DNA from: Orientallactaga sibirica
Taxonomy: Eukaryota > Chordata > Mammalia > Rodentia > Dipodidae
Direction of reading: 5' to 3'
Length of the DNA: 64,000 bases
NCBI GenBank assembly: GCA_036365145.1
Contig: JAEOAD010000018.1
Location: 9,256,001 to 9,320,000, forward strand
Made by a program: the position numbers and the translations under genes. This document shows, piece by piece, positions 31,608-44,176 of this stretch. Position 1 is the stretch's first letter; each line of letters starts with the position of its first letter. The notes under the pieces are model-generated. The model saw only the letters and a list, made by a program, of their open reading frames with translations, made no database searches and was not told the origin of the DNA.

Positions 31608-34239
31608 TTCTGATGCTTTCATATGCTGAGAGGTCCATCAATGGGAAAGGCTGGCTTTGTTAGGATGTTTGGGCTAGAGGGTAAGGTGATTGTTCTCAGA
31701 GTTGGAGTCCATGAACAGATGCAATGTTGAGACCCAAGATGCAAGAAGAATTGGGATATGTAGAAGATATCTGAGCTTCCAAGAGAGCAGGACATGGGGC
31801 TTCATTAACTCAGGATAATTTATACTGTGCAAAGGGCATTTAAAGTGAAACCACAATAAAAATCAGGATATAAGCAACAGGGAAAAGACAAGACAACTTT
31901 TAGAGAATATATTTTAAATAAAAGTAAAATTTCTATAAATAATTACATTTCATCTTATACTTAATATTACAATTGCAGCTTGATCTAATTCTTAGAAGGA
32001 ATGAAAACTAGGTTGAATAGATTTCATTGTTTAGGACTTATATGAACAACTTTTATTATAAACATGAAATCCAGATAAAATATTTCTTTTTCAAACTAAT
32101 TTTCAAATAGTGGTTTTAATTAAGGGTACTGTTTTCAAAGCTATTTAGTGCTCTATTCATTATTATAATGTGGTTTCTTAGTCTTTGAACAGTTAGATGA
32201 TTCCCTCTTGAAATACATTATGATTGCATTCATCATTTCTCTCTTTAGTTGTTTATTGTGACCACTTTCAATGGTTTTATACTTCTGAATTAGCTCCTTT
32301 GCCCTTCAAAATCCTCTCATCAATTTTATGAAATTATTTACAAACTTTTCAACTCCTTTATAATCACTTTGCATTACACTCTCCAAGATAGGTATCTTAG
32401 ACTGACAAGTATATTTGTAACATTAAAGTCACTGAAACAAGATCCCAATACAGCCAGTGTAGATGCTAACATTACTAGAGAAGTACATATGATGTGGAAC
32501 TCTCTGGATGCTCAACAAGTTTCTTAATAGTTTTTGTTACTATTTGGATATTTTTTTAAAGAAAAAGTGCAACTATGAACGAAGAATAGAAATAATCTAA
32601 TAAAACATCACACTTTGGATTAAAAGTTATGGATAAGCCTGTGTTAATGAATTTGAAACAAGACATTTGGTATTATTTGGGATTCAGAAATAGAGATAAT
32701 TTAGCAGAAAGTAGTCAGGGTTAACTCCATCATGCCTAGCTGAGTTCCACTTGCTGCTGCTGATTCAAATGGAAACTTTATCATGATCATTATGTGTAGG
32801 TGGAGCCTCCCTCAACACAATCCAAAACTAAGAATGCAATCCAAAATACTCCAAAACTAAACATTTTGAGCAAAGACATGATATACACAGAGTATGCTAT
32901 CTGATCATATGTCAAAGTTTGACAGAGTTGAAATGCAGGCATGCTATATATAAATAGTGTATATCTTCAGGCTATGTGCTTAAGGTGAGTATGTCACATC
33001 TCAATAGGTGTATGTAAATATTTTTAAAATATTTGAAATTCAAAATAGTTCTTTCTGGCCTTAAGCACTTCAGAAAATATCTACCCAGTTTGCCATAGAT
33101 TAGGTTACTCAAGGAAATGTTGTAGGTGGAGATTAGCCATCTCATTAGAACGTTTACATTGAGCATCCTTTAGGTGTAGAAGTCACAGAACAGAGAAGGA
33201 TATGAGTTTGAGCAGGTACTTCCTCTTTAACTAAAGCAATACCTAAAAAGGTGAGCCAGTTAAGGTTGCACGTGGGTTACTTAGATATCTTAGGCAAACA
33301 AAGAGCAGCTATTGTGAACAACAGGATCCCCAGGTTATTCATCTCTAAATCGGATTCTTGCTTCATACAGTATACCTAATTCAGGATTACCAAGCGTGGC
33401 TGCAAATATTAGACTTCTCTTTTTTATAATGTACCCTCATGTGTGCCAAGTTATCCTGTTAACAATATGATAAGAAACTGGAGCTGCAGTGTCATGCTGA
33501 TTGTGGGGTGTGGGGTAGGGAAGGAACAATTTGATGAGGAAGCTATATAAAACTGTGTCACAGATATTCTATGTTTGAAACATTTTTTAAAACTTCTGCT
33601 TCTACTCAGAGAAAGAGAAGACAGAGAAGTAAACCATTTTCATTCAGACTCCAAAGCTAGTAAGTGATATAGCCAGGAATGAAATTTAAGCCCTTTTAAC
33701 TCTAAATCCTAGGTTATCTTGCTACATCACATGGTCAGCCCCAGAGAATGGCATTCATCAGAAGAGGAGATTATTTCTGGGGCTCAGGGAGTACTGCAAT
33801 GTCAGCTCTTAGGGATAAAGACTCAATTTCTCTTTTCCTCTTAAATGCATGCCATTGTGCAGATTGATGACAGGAAGCAGTGGAAACCAAGGGATTAGCG
33901 AGGCATAATTATCATGGCTTTGGTCTGGTTCTTCTTGGTTCTGCTAATATCATTGATAATTGGATCATGCTCTGGATAGAATAGAAAATAAAGACAACTT
34001 TCCTAGCAGAGTGGTCCTATGGTCTATTGCTAAATATAAATGTTAAAGAAAAACCATTTTTACTTCTTTTGTGAAAGGAGTGCCTGCCACACCAGAGCTT
34101 TAATACAAATCCAAGATGAATTTTATTTATAGATATAAATAGAATTTTCACAAACGTAAGACACAGAAGTTGCAGTGTCAAGTTCTGTTTTCTGGAAACT
34201 TATGACTTTTTTGGACATATAATATAAAATTTTAAGACT
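31608..34239. other. Longest unassigned stretch, 2.6 kb
   Basis: AT-rich, no repeat family recognised, no supportable open frame. It is one of the few parts of the window that may be ancestral single-copy DNA. Confidence 0.45.
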
Positions 34240-34456
34240 TTTATTATATTATTTATCTGAAAGAAATAGACATAGAGAAAAGAGCAGGCAGACAGAGTGG
34301 GTATGGACACTTCAGGGCTTTCTGCCATTGCAAACAAACCCCAGACACACATGCTGCTTTGTACATCTGGTTTTACATAGGTACTGAGGAATGAAATCCA
34401 GTCTACCAGACTTTTCAAGCAAGTGCCTTTAACCACTGAACTATTTCTCTAGCCCC
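34240..34456 (-). mobile_element. tRNA-derived SINE, diverged
   Basis: Reversed body (CCCCAGACACACATGCTGC, TACATCTGGTTTTACATAGG) and head complement TATTTCTCTAGCCCC. The GA tract is partly eroded. Confidence 0.82.
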
Positions 34457-34974
34457 TGAATATAACTTTAATACCTTGCAAGGTAGGTGTGGCTATGTGG
34501 ATATTCCTGGCTGGTCAGTGGATTGTGAGCAAAGGTGTTAAGGGACAAGTGACTAACATTCAATTACTAATGTGAGACCTTCTACTTAGCTCTGTCTGTC
34601 CAGTGTGTTGACTGGCAATGTTTTATCTTAACTGATCTTATCTTTTATTAGTTCTAGAATCTGAGTAGCTAAAGTTATAAAGACCCTACTTACCTACTGT
34701 CCCTGCTGATTTACAGTGGAAATGTAGCATGAGTAAGAGATAATGTGTTTTTATTTTAAGAACTCTATTTTGGAATCACTTGTTCTTATACTCTATACTA
34801 GTCTCTCAACAGATACAGGAGTGGTTAGGGTACACAATCCTTAATATGTTAGTATTCTTTTCCATAATCTTTTATAGATTTCTTTGTGCATTTATTATCA
34901 GAATCCTTATTAAATAAAAAAATATCACTCCTGGAAACTAAAGAGCAGCCCCTTTATTTTCCTTTCCTTTTTAA
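34457..34974. other. Unassigned non-coding DNA
   Basis: About 500 bp without a named feature. Confidence 0.4.
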
Positions 34975-36385
34975 AAATTAAATTAAATTAATTAATTAAT
35001 TAATTTTAATTTTACATTCATGTGGGTGCCTCCGGTAGCCTCCTCTCTGTCCTCTCCCCTCTGAAGGGACCCTCCTCCTTGGGGAATGTAGGTCATGCAT
35101 TATGGGGGTAGCCAACAGTCATGGGGGAGAGCAAAAGTCTCTGTGTATAATGACCCAACTTGTGTCTCTAACACTCTTTCTGTCCCCTCTTCCGTGAATT
35201 TCCCTGAGCCATGTTGGGTTCATTTTAGTTCTACTTCAATGTTGAGGTCTTGGGAGCTTCTGTGTCTCTGAATATCTGGCTTAGTAGGAGTTGAATGTTC
35301 TCTCTATCTATCTCCTTCAGCCTTGTTCTGGTGTCAGGTTCACCAAGAAAGCTGCACTCTTGCACAATTCCCCCATTACTCTATGGTTTCAGGTGGGGCC
35401 CTGGTGAGGTGCAATAGGCTTATCCTCCTTTTAGGTTCAGTGTCCATTTGAAAAGAAAAGCAAATTCTCCAATGGAGAGAGAAGTCAGTACCAGATAGAT
35501 GGGATGGCCATAAGTATTTTAGAGAGAATTTTATATGTGTAGGCCTCTTCTAGCCCACAATTGGTGGGAGCTTGATAATGGAGAATGGGCTCATTGTTTG
35601 GACATGGATTTGACTTGTTTCCCAATTATAGCTATGAGTTCCATTCCACTGAGTGGATTTGTTAGCCAAATCAAGAGTAGTTGGTTACCCACCATGGCTG
35701 TGTGCCACTATTGCACTTGTTTGAGCATCACATCAGGTTGTTTACTGCTGAGTAGCTTAGACTGAGAGTTGTTAAGACAGATGTCAGTCATTTTCCCCCA
35801 GTCACTCTTGTAGCACCCTCTGGCACTAGACAAGCTAACTGTCTGGGGACTGACCCTCTTCCAGATTCCAACCAGGTCACTCTGTGTTTCCTCCCAGCAG
35901 CATATGGTGTCTTTGGCAGTAGGGTCTTACCATTAACCTTTGGTGGGTCATCAAGAACTCTGACAGAAATCTGTCATCTTTTGGGAAACCTTGTAGGTCT
36001 CTCTGATCAACAGTTCATTGTGAAAGTTAACCACATGCTGTTACTGGGAGTTACAAGTCAGAGCCAAGGAAGATGAAGGAAGAAAAATATAGGCAAAGAC
36101 AGCATGTAGAGAAGAGGTAGAGGGAGAGAAAGGGAGAGAGAGAGAAAGAGAGAAAGAGAAACAGGAAAGATTAAGGTTAATCTTCATGATGTCCTCTCCA
36201 GGTGCCTGTGGTTCAGGTGTTCCTTCTACAGGCCTGCTGAAGGATCAAGTGTTTTAGCCTGTTGTTCAGAATATAGGATTTTATGGTACCATTTCCATTC
36301 TGGTTCCTATTTGTGTCCCCTACCCTTACCCTCCCTCCTGTACATAGTGGCATTGTGGGTCAGTTACACAGATCATTGAAATAAA
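34975..36385 (-). mobile_element. 5'-truncated L1, 3' UTR type B
   Basis: The reversed tail (ATTA)n at 34975-35010 is followed by the complement of CATGAATGTAAAATTA and then the type B body. It shares blocks with 15466-16050 and 56336-57610. A purine-rich GA run (36060-36165) lies inside. The frame at 35535-35765 is UTR, not a gene. Confidence 0.8.
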
Positions 36386-36399
36386 ATAAGTCATTATCT

Positions 36400-36850
36400 G
36401 TTAAAAGAGAGAGAGAAGCTTCTCTGACCAAAAGTGAGACTAGTATCAATATGTGGGTATGAACATTAAGAGAAGTGTTTATTGGGCATTTAGCCAGACA
36501 CCAATAAGCATTACACCCCTAGGGCCATGATCTCCACCATCATAGGTTTTCAATATCAGGGATGTATTCCCTCCTGTAGAGCAGGCCTCCAGTCCAATTA
36601 GAGGGTACTTGGTTTCTCCCATAACATATATTCCACTATTGCACCCATTGGCTCATTTGGCCTGGCTGGTCAAACTTAAGGCTTGCAGAATTTACTGTTG
36701 TTTATCTCCACTGATGACTTCTTTCTCTCCCATGGAGCTGCATGTGATGTGGCTTTTGCCAGCATTCTGCCAGCTGGTCTGTATGGAGGAGATTTTCAGC
36801 TCAGCTACAGCAAGAATTTTCAGTGACCCCTGTAGCCTAAGCATGTGGAG
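36400..36850 (-). mobile_element. L1 3' UTR type A, lacking its 3' end
   Basis: Complement of the type A body from the GAAAATTC.TGCTGTAGCTGAGCTGAAAA region to AGAAGCTTCTCT. The last 350 bp and the poly(A) expected for type A are absent. Instead the type B element begins within about 15 bp, in the same orientation. Confidence 0.72.
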
Positions 36851-37422
36851 TCATTGTTTTTCTTAAACCATTTTATTATGTGTCAGTATCTCTCATCACA
36901 GATTAGTTAAAGCACAAACTTCTGATGGTTACAGAAAACATAGAGATGTGTAGGAAAAGTTCTTTCTCTGTCCACAAGCATAAAGTGTACCAGGTTAAAA
37001 GAAAATATCAAATTCCCTTTCCCATAAAATTCTTTAGGTTTTTGAATATGGATAACACATCTGATTATTTTTGTTCTCTATTTGAACTATCTTTAGAAAC
37101 ATTAACACTTGGACAATTATTCCACCAATATAAAATGCATCTTTATTTATTTATACTGTTGCTATATTATTGGCCATCTTGAACTATACATATAATTATT
37201 TACTCCAGAAGGAGCAAAATACCTAATTCTAATATAATTGATTCTGATCTCATCATTCCCTTGCTGCAAAAAATTTCTAAAAGCATTGTGAGAAACTCTG
37301 TTGATTATTTTTTAATACATACTAGTAAAACTTGAATATTAGTATAAGACTGGAGGTATTATTTGTGAGTATTTGATTTTGGATTCCAGATAGAATTAAC
37401 TAAGTATATCATCTCTGTTACC
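36851..37422. other. Unassigned non-coding DNA
   Basis: AT-rich. A 85-codon open frame (36925-37182) shows no domain and no exon context. Confidence 0.4.
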
Positions 37423-37550
37423 AGCTGGGTATGATGGCACATGCCTGGAATCTCAGCACTTAAGAAACAGTCAGGAGTCTGAGGCCAGCCAGATAGGTGA
37501 GGTCAAGGCCAGCCAGGTTATTTCCAGGACAGCCATCTAGGGCTACATAA
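37423..37550 (+). mobile_element. Rearranged B1-like SINE
   Basis: B1 head CCAGCTGGGTATGATGGCAC, then a centre that departs from other copies, with AGGCCAGCCAG twice (37480 and 37505). Possibly an old B1 dimer or a duplicated centre. Confidence 0.65.
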
Positions 37551-37561
37551 TTAGATTATTG

Positions 37562-37729
37562 GGTGTTTTTTTTCTTTTTCTTTTTTGGTTTATCAAAGTA
37601 GGGTCTCACTCTAGCTCAGGCTGACCTGGAATTCACTATGTAGTCTCAGGGTGGCCTTGAACTCATGGCGATCCTCTTACCTCTGCCTCCCGAGTGCTGG
37701 GATTAAAAGCATGCGCCACCACACCCGGA
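37562..37729 (-). mobile_element. B1 SINE
   Basis: Reversed full-length B1 ending CACCACACCCGG. Perfect 10-bp TSD tagattattg at 37552-37561 and 37730-37739. Inserted at the end of the older B1-like copy. Confidence 0.95.
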
Positions 37730-37739
37730 TAGATTATTG

Positions 37740-38128
37740 TTTTTAAGAGGCAATAGATAATGAGTTAATATTCTATGTTATTACTAAGTGTAGAAACCAT
37801 GCTATTCAAATCTACCACTTATCATCAATTTAGCTTTTGTTTCTGATGGAAAAATGAAATCAATATATAGTCTTCACTTACAAATATTAATGAATAACTG
37901 ATCATTCAGTATTTATTTTGCAATATTTATAAGCATGATAAAACTTGATACTCTTGCCTTGTGCTCACATTCTGCTTTGAAAATACAAAAATATTACTTG
38001 CATGATTTATGCTCAATAGTTCTAAATTGAGGAAAATTTATATAAAACATCAAAAAAAATTCTCAGGCAGACCAAATTAAAGAAAGTAGCCAATGAACAC
38101 AAAAGGAAACATTGAATTGCATTTTATT
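37740..38128. other. Unassigned non-coding DNA
   Basis: AT-rich, nothing recognised. Confidence 0.4.
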
Positions 38129-38282
38129 TTTATTTTTTGGTTTTTCGAGGTAGGGTCTCATTCTAGCCCAGGCTGACCTGGAATTCACTCTGTATTCTCA
38201 GGCTGGCCTAGAACTCATGGCGATCCTCCTACCTCTGCCTCCCGAGTGCTGGGATTAAAGGCATGTGCCACCATGCCCGGCT
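38129..38282 (-). mobile_element. B1 SINE
   Basis: Close to consensus and CpG-retaining (TTTTTCGAGGTAGGGTCTC, TCCCGAGTGCTGGG). The flanks gaaacattg..gcatttt match on both sides, with a 4-bp difference in the left copy. Confidence 0.93.
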
Positions 38283-38309
38283 ATGAAACATTGCATTTTT
38301 ATCATAACA

Positions 38310-38530
38310 TCCCAGAAACTAAAAGAGACAAGAACTTTCCAGCCTTTAAATGTCAGATTGGGACTGCTGAAGCATCCAGCCTTGTGGATTGAGCAGCTAC
38401 CAGGTTCTTTGATGCTCAAGGCTGTAGACAGTTATTGTTGGTCTGACATATCCACAAGTAATGTAATAAATCCCCTTTATAACACATATCCATTATACTG
38501 GCTCTGTTCTTCTGGAGAACCCTGAGTAAC
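38310..38530 (+). mobile_element. Old ERVL-type LTR, 3' part (MLT2-like)
   Basis: CTTTCCAGCCTTTAAATG..GGGACTGCTGAAGCATCC..TGGCTCTGTTCTTCTGGAGAACCCTGAGTAA. Same family as 10838-11313, keeping only the 3' half. Confidence 0.5.
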
Positions 38531-38975
38531 CAGGAGTGTTTCCAAAGAGCAGAATTGTGAGCATGGATTTCTCTATGGGCTTGCTTATCTGAAGCTGGCT
38601 TTCTACCTCCAGTGCTACTAGACTTTCCTGGTACTACTAGAAAGAACACTGATAATCATGTTGTGAGCTATTTAATTAATTATTTTATTTTATTATCTAT
38701 TTTATTTTTAAATGTTTTAAGTAATTATTTAACATAGATGTATTTCAAGATCCTGATTGTCTCTTGTGAGGAGTATCAATGCAAGACATAGCTCTCACCT
38801 GGAAGGGGTAAGTGATAGTTTATTCTGAAGCCAAATATAAGTGACCACGGCCTGGGAACACAGATTGAGGTCACCTTAAATTTCATGCTCCAATGTAGTA
38901 ACAATATTATGAAGGTTTTATTCTTTCAGAATATAAGAAACTCATAAAACAAGGCACTTTAAAAATATTTTTAAA

Positions 38976-39118
38976 ACTGGATGTGGTGGCACATGCCTTT
39001 AATCCCAGCATTTAGGAGGAAGAGCTAGGAGGATTACTGAGAGTCGGAGGCCATGCTAAGACTACATAGTGAAATCCAGGTCAGCCTGGTTTAGATCAGG
39101 ACCCTACCTTGAAAAATT
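38976..39118 (+). mobile_element. B1 SINE
   Basis: ACTGGATGTGGTGGCACATG head, GACTACATAGTGAAATCCAG centre, tail abutting the reversed SINE tail of the next element. Confidence 0.9.
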
Positions 39119-39120
39119 AT

Positions 39121-39311
39121 TTATTTACTTATTTACTTATTTGAAAAGAGAGAGAGAGAATGGGCACACAGAGTCAATAGTCACTGTGAATGAACTCCAG
39201 ATACATGTGCCACCTTGTGCATCTGGCTTTACATAGGTATTAGGGAATTGAACCTGGGCCCTTAGGCTTTGAAGGCAAGTTCCCTAACCACTAAGCCATA
39301 TTTCCAGCCCC
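39121..39311 (-). mobile_element. tRNA-derived SINE
   Basis: Reversed: (TTAC)n/(TTTA)n tail, GA tract, body, head complement ATATTTCCAGCCCC. Tail-to-tail with the B1 at 38976-39118. Confidence 0.9.
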
Positions 39312-40704
39312 AATGTACTTTTTAAATACATTGGAATACATTGGCAAAAGCATCAGGTAGGAAGGTTACAGTAAAAGGAGGGAGGGGGCATCTCTGCTTT
39401 AGGCTTCAGATGTTATCTGATGACATTCTTAGCCTTTGGGTTGGTGGAACCTGGTGGTCCATTTTCACATTCCTAAAAGGTGTTACCTTGTGATCTCATA
39501 GTTGCCAGGATGTTAGGATAGACACAGAGATGGGCAATAAGTGTCTATTAATGGGCTAAGGTTAGCCTAAAATGATCTGGCTCTGATCCTGTAATACTCT
39601 GTCCCTCTGTGATCATAGGGGTTTCATCAGTCCATTTGCCTTTGAAGTTGATGTAGCACTTTAGTTCACAGGAGCAAGAAATTCAGTTACTCTGTATATA
39701 AAGTGTTTGAATGTTTATGGAAAAGTAAGAAATATAATGCTTCTAGATTCTTTGGATAAAATAACAAGGGAAAAGAATAACATCAGAGATGTAATTTCCC
39801 TGCTCAAGGCACACATAAGGTGAGAAAAGTTTATATAAAACTTAAGGTCATTTATTGTACCCTGGAATAGACTCTTTCCTCCAGTGACTCAAGTTGCAGA
39901 AAACCAAATGACAGGTTGACTTACAATGCAAGTTCAAGTTCCAGCCTCTAATGGTGCCAGCAGTTGCAGTGAGAAAAATGATTGGAAAAGAATAGGATCC
40001 TGTAACTTCAGATGGAGATGTGTGAGAAGACCCTGATGAAACTGGGTGCATTGAATGGATAGATTCATTTTGTCTGAAGTAGCCTTTCCATATTTAGCAA
40101 CAGCTATATCACAACCCCACCCCATGTAGTATTGGCCTTCTGTCTTTGCCTGAAGGACTTAATCCTCTTTGTTTGTGGACCGAGTAATGACATTCCCTGG
40201 GGGAAATGCCAAGCAAGACAATGGTATTGCCTTCCAGTACCTACCCACCTTCACCTCTAGACCTATATTCAGACTAAGCAGGCCCTAGAAGTGAAGTATA
40301 AAGTGTTACCCATAAAGAGGTGCAATATACTCTTAAGCAACTTCCTGACTTTTCTAACTCATTTAAGCAGAATCCTGGGGAATATCCATGGAATTGGATT
40401 TTGAGAGTGAGAGGTGACAGAGGAAGGAGTATAAAACCAGATCAGCCTGAGTTTGTGGATATGGACCCCTTGAACAGAAATTTTAGGTTTAATAATGCAA
40501 CTTTCACAGTTACAAAAAAAGGTCAAGGGATTATTTGATTGTCTCAAGCATGGGTCAAAAGATGATCTACTATAAATGAGCTGGAGCTGTCCTGATATCC
40601 CTTGGCTTATTGTTGATGAAGAAATTAAAAGCCTTAGGAAAAAGAATGCTGGATTGGAATTTTCTTGTAAAACCATATCCTCCACAATGGAAGGGTCCTG
40701 AAGA

Positions 40705-41054
40705 TGTTGCAGTCAGGTTTGCATTGCTGGCAGAAAACACCTGACTAAGAGCAGATGGAGGGAAAACAAAATTGTTTATTTTGGTTTACAGACTTAAGGG
40801 GAAGCTCCATGATGGCAGGAGAAACGATGGCATGAGCAGAGGGTGGATATCACTTCCTAGGCAACATCAGATGGACAATAGCAACAGGAGAGTGTGCCAA
40901 ATACTGGCAAGGGGAAACTGGGTATAACACCCATAAGCCCGCCCCCAATGATACACAGCCTCCAGGAAGTGTTAGTTCCCAAATCTCCATCAGCTGAGAA
41001 GCTAGAATTCAGAAAACCTAAGTTTATAGGGGACACCTGAATCAAACCACCACG
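40705..41054 (-). mobile_element. Solo LTR nested in ERVL
   Basis: Same family as 12622-14315, reversed, from TGTTGCAGTCAGG to ..AACCACCAC. No TSD could be matched; gaaga lies on the left and tgtgc on the right. Its orientation is opposite to the host. Confidence 0.85.
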
Positions 41055-41662
41055 TGTGCTCTTCACGAAGACTATGAGAAACAGATTTGTGAGGGGAGTA
41101 CCAGCATACAGTGCTCCTCTATGTAAGGCAAGCCTTACAGTGGGAGCTGTGCTTACTGAATTCGATGGTTTGTATGCAATGGGTGTAACTGGATACCAGA
41201 GAAACAAATGCCAAGTGGGAGCACTGAACCATAGAATACAGTGAGATTATTTACTTGTAGAACCGCATAGCCAAAATAATGTTCATAGTGGTATGACCTT
41301 TGTAGACCTTTGATATGGGCTGATTAGTCATGCTGTTCCCAGTAATGAAAGAGATAGGAAACCTACTAAGTTCTTGCCCAATCTGTATAAGCAGAAAAAA
41401 TTCAGAACAAAAGAATAAAAAGCCACTTTGAATCATAACAGAAGAGAATCATGGCCCATTAGCCAATATCCAGAGTTGAATCACTTTATCAACCCAGAGC
41501 CCCTTGAATGAAGAGTGACCAGATTCCCTTGAAGAAGGAGCTTTCCATAATTCCAAAAAGACTTATTGTGATGCTTTCTCCCCTTCTTCTCCAAAGGAAT
41601 TTATGACATTTGGCTAGGGTAACTGTATATTGGGGAAAAGGAAACAATCAGGATTTTGGGGG

Positions 41663-41701
41663 GTGCTACTGGACACTGGTTTTGAATTGACATTCATATA
41701 G
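41663..41701 (+). pseudogene. Retroviral aspartic protease active-site relic
   Basis: In one frame the bases read Val-Leu-Leu-Asp-Thr-Gly, with Asp-Thr-Gly at 41672-41680, followed by six residues and a stop (TAG 41699-41701). The Leu-Leu-Asp-Thr-Gly pattern is the signature of retroviral proteases and anchors the gag-pro-pol order. Confidence 0.75.
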
Positions 41702-41750
41702 GAACATCGCAAATAGTATCATGACTCTCTAGTTAAAATAGGTGCTAATG

Positions 41751-41948
41751 TGGATAGAGAGATGGTTTAGTGGTTAAGGCACATGTCAGCAAATCCAAAG
41801 GACCCAGGTTCAATTCTCTAATACTCACAAAAAGCCAGATGTACAAGGTGGATCACACATCTGAAGTTTGTTTTCAGTGGTAGATGCCCTGATGAGACCA
41901 TTCTCACAATCTGCCTCTTTCTCTCTTTCAAATAAATAAATACTTTTT
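41751..41948 (+). mobile_element. tRNA-derived SINE nested in ERVL pol
   Basis: 14-bp perfect TSD aataggtgctaatg at 41737-41750 and 41949-41962. The head is worn (TGGATAGAGAGATGGTTTAG). Confidence 0.95.
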
Positions 41949-42501
41949 AATAGGTGCTAATGGAGGTCAGGTGATCAAGGGAATTTAGCTAAAGTTCAAC
42001 TCATGGTGAGTCCAGTGGGTCTCCAAAAATATATGATGGGGATAGATACACTTAAAAGTTGGCAGTATTTCTACACTGGTTCCCAGACCTGTGGAGTGAG
42101 GCCAAAAGGAACCTCTTAGAGCTTCCTTGACCAGGGAAAATAGTGAACCAAAAATAACAGTGCATCCCTGGAGGGACTGCAGAAACTAATGATTCCCTAA
42201 AGAACTTGAAAGATGCAGGGATGTCACCACATCTCCCTTTAACTCTTCTGTTTGGCTTGTTCAGAAGACAAATAGATTGTGGAGATTGACAGCAGAATAT
42301 CAGTAGTGACTCCAACTGAAGCTACTCTACCAGGTACCTTATTGGAGCTGACGAACAACCACATCTCTTGGTACCTGGGGTGCAGCTATTGATCCTTCTA
42401 CTAAGAAAGAAGCACAATGCCTATAGGGCCTATTTGGATTCCTCACTTGGGTGTGCTATTCCAGCCTCATACACCAAGTAACCAAGAAAACTACTAATTT
42501 T

Positions 42502-42680
42502 GGGCTAGAGAGATGGCTTAATGGTTTAGGTGCTTGCCTGTGAAACCCAAGAACTCAGGTGACACATGTGTCTGGAGTTTGTTTGCAGTGGCTGGAAGCT
42601 CTGGTATGGCCATTCTCTACCTCTCTCTGCTTCTTTCTCTCTCTCTAAAATAAATGAATAAATATTTTAAAAATAAGAAA
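42502..42680 (+). mobile_element. tRNA-derived SINE lacking the B-box region
   Basis: TSD aagaaaactactaatttt and aagaaaactactagtttc (42484-42501, 42681-42698). The copy jumps from GAACTCAGGT to GACACATGTG, so about 40 bases that normally hold the B box and the CCAGATGCAC word are missing. Confidence 0.92.
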
Positions 42681-43678
42681 AAGAAAACTACTAGTTTCGA
42701 GGGGGGGCCCAGACCAGGAAAAGGCTCTTCAACAAGTCCAGGCTGCTCTGCCATTTGGCTATGTGATTCAGCAGACTTGACGGTACTTGACGTGTCAGTA
42801 GCAGATAAAAAGCTGCTTGGAGCCTTTTACGGTCTCCCACAAGTGAATCATAGCAGAGACCCTTGAAAATTTGGAGCAGGGTTCTGTAATCATCTGCAAA
42901 TAACTATTCTCCCTTGAGAGAGTGCTCTTGGCTTGCAGAAACTGAACATTTGACAATGGGCAATGAAGTTACATGCAACCTAAGCTTGGTGCTTTGTGAA
43001 CCAAAAAGCCATAAAATTAGACATGCACAGCAGCATTCCATCATCAAATTGAAGTTGTACATACAAGATCTAGCTTGAGAGGATTCTGAAAGCACAAGTA
43101 ATTTATACAAAGAAGTTGCCCAAATCCCTGTGACTCCAATTCCAGTTACAATGTCTTCTGTCCCCAAACATGTGCCTATAGCCTCAACATATGTGCCCCA
43201 TAAATGATTGGCTGGGAAGGAGAAGATTGGGGACAATGGTTCTGCAGACTATGCAGGTACTTTCTGGAAGTTCTGTAGCATTACAGATCCTTTCTGTCTC
43301 AATCCTGAAGGACAGTGGTGAGTGGAAGTCTTCAAGAGGGGCATAACTGCAGGCAGCACACATGGTAGTCCACTTATCATGGAAGGAAAAATGGCCAGAT
43401 GTGTGGTAATAGACTGATTCATGGAGTGTGGCCAATGGTTTGGTGGATGGTCCAGGACATGGAAGTAGCACAAGTGGAAAAATTGTTGAAAAGTCATTTG
43501 GGGAAGGTATATGAGGATAGATCTCTCAGACAGGATATACAGATACTTATGTCCCATATGAATGCTGATCTGAAGGTAACATTAGCAGATGAGATTTTAA
43601 GTAGATAAGACAACTGATTCTGTAGATAACAGTCAACCTCTTTCTCAAACTATCCCTGTTATTTCCCAATAAGTCCAT

Positions 43679-44176
43679 GAACACAGTGGCCATAGCGGCA
43701 GGGGTAGAAATTATACATGAGCTCAACAACTTGGATTTCCACTCACCAGCACTAACCTAGTTGCAAGTGTTGTAGAGTGCCAAATCTGCAAACAGCAGAG
43801 ACCAACAGTGAGCTTCAAATATGGCACCATTCACTAGGTAACCAGACAGCAACCTGATGGCATATTGACTATATTGGACCACTTATATCATGAAAAGGGC
43901 AGCATTTTTTTTTCTTACTGGGATAGTTTATTATCCAGTAAGGAATTCTTAAACTGGCTATGTATTATTCTGTATATGGAGTTGCCTTTCCTGCATGTAG
44001 TTCTTCTGCAAAAACTGCTATTTATAAACTTACAGAATGAATGCTTTGTCCAGTATCCTGGTATTCCACACTGCATTGTTTCTGAACAAGAAACTCACTT
44101 CATTGCTAAAGAACTGTGCTCAAGAAAAGAGCTCTTGTCCTGCCCCATGGCCTTATCATTTTCTCCACCATCCTAA
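43679..44176 (+). pseudogene. ERVL integrase relic
   Basis: A His-X2-His (43682-43693) and Cys-X2-Cys (43778-43789) pair share one frame with 28 codons between, broken by one TGA. This is the N-terminal zinc-binding domain. A Trp-His-Ile-Asp-Tyr-Ile-Gly-Pro block follows, with the first core Asp at 43867-43869 in another frame. The second core position (44084-44086, in Val-Ser-Glu-Gln) is Glu where Asp is expected. At least two frame changes separate the parts. Confidence 0.75.

Larger units (their letters stand above)
38810..39640 (-). mobile_element. Unnamed LTR-like repeat, second copy
   Basis: Aligns with 14820-15240 in the same order (GGAACACA.ATT.AGGT, CCATGTTCCAATGT-like, CTTCAGATGTTATCTGATG). 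A reversed AATAAA (TTTATTCTGAAGCC) near 38820 supports a minus-strand LTR or other polyadenylated element. A B1 and a SINE sit inside it. Confidence 0.5.

Noticed and set aside
40320..40538. Plus-strand frame that looks protein-like
   Set aside because: It is part of the decayed ERVL gag region and is closed on both sides by disruptions. It is included under the ERVL entry, not as a gene.
40700..41059. Target-site duplication for the LTR nested in ERVL
   Set aside because: The left flank gaaga and right flank tgtgc do not match. The boundary or the duplication has decayed.
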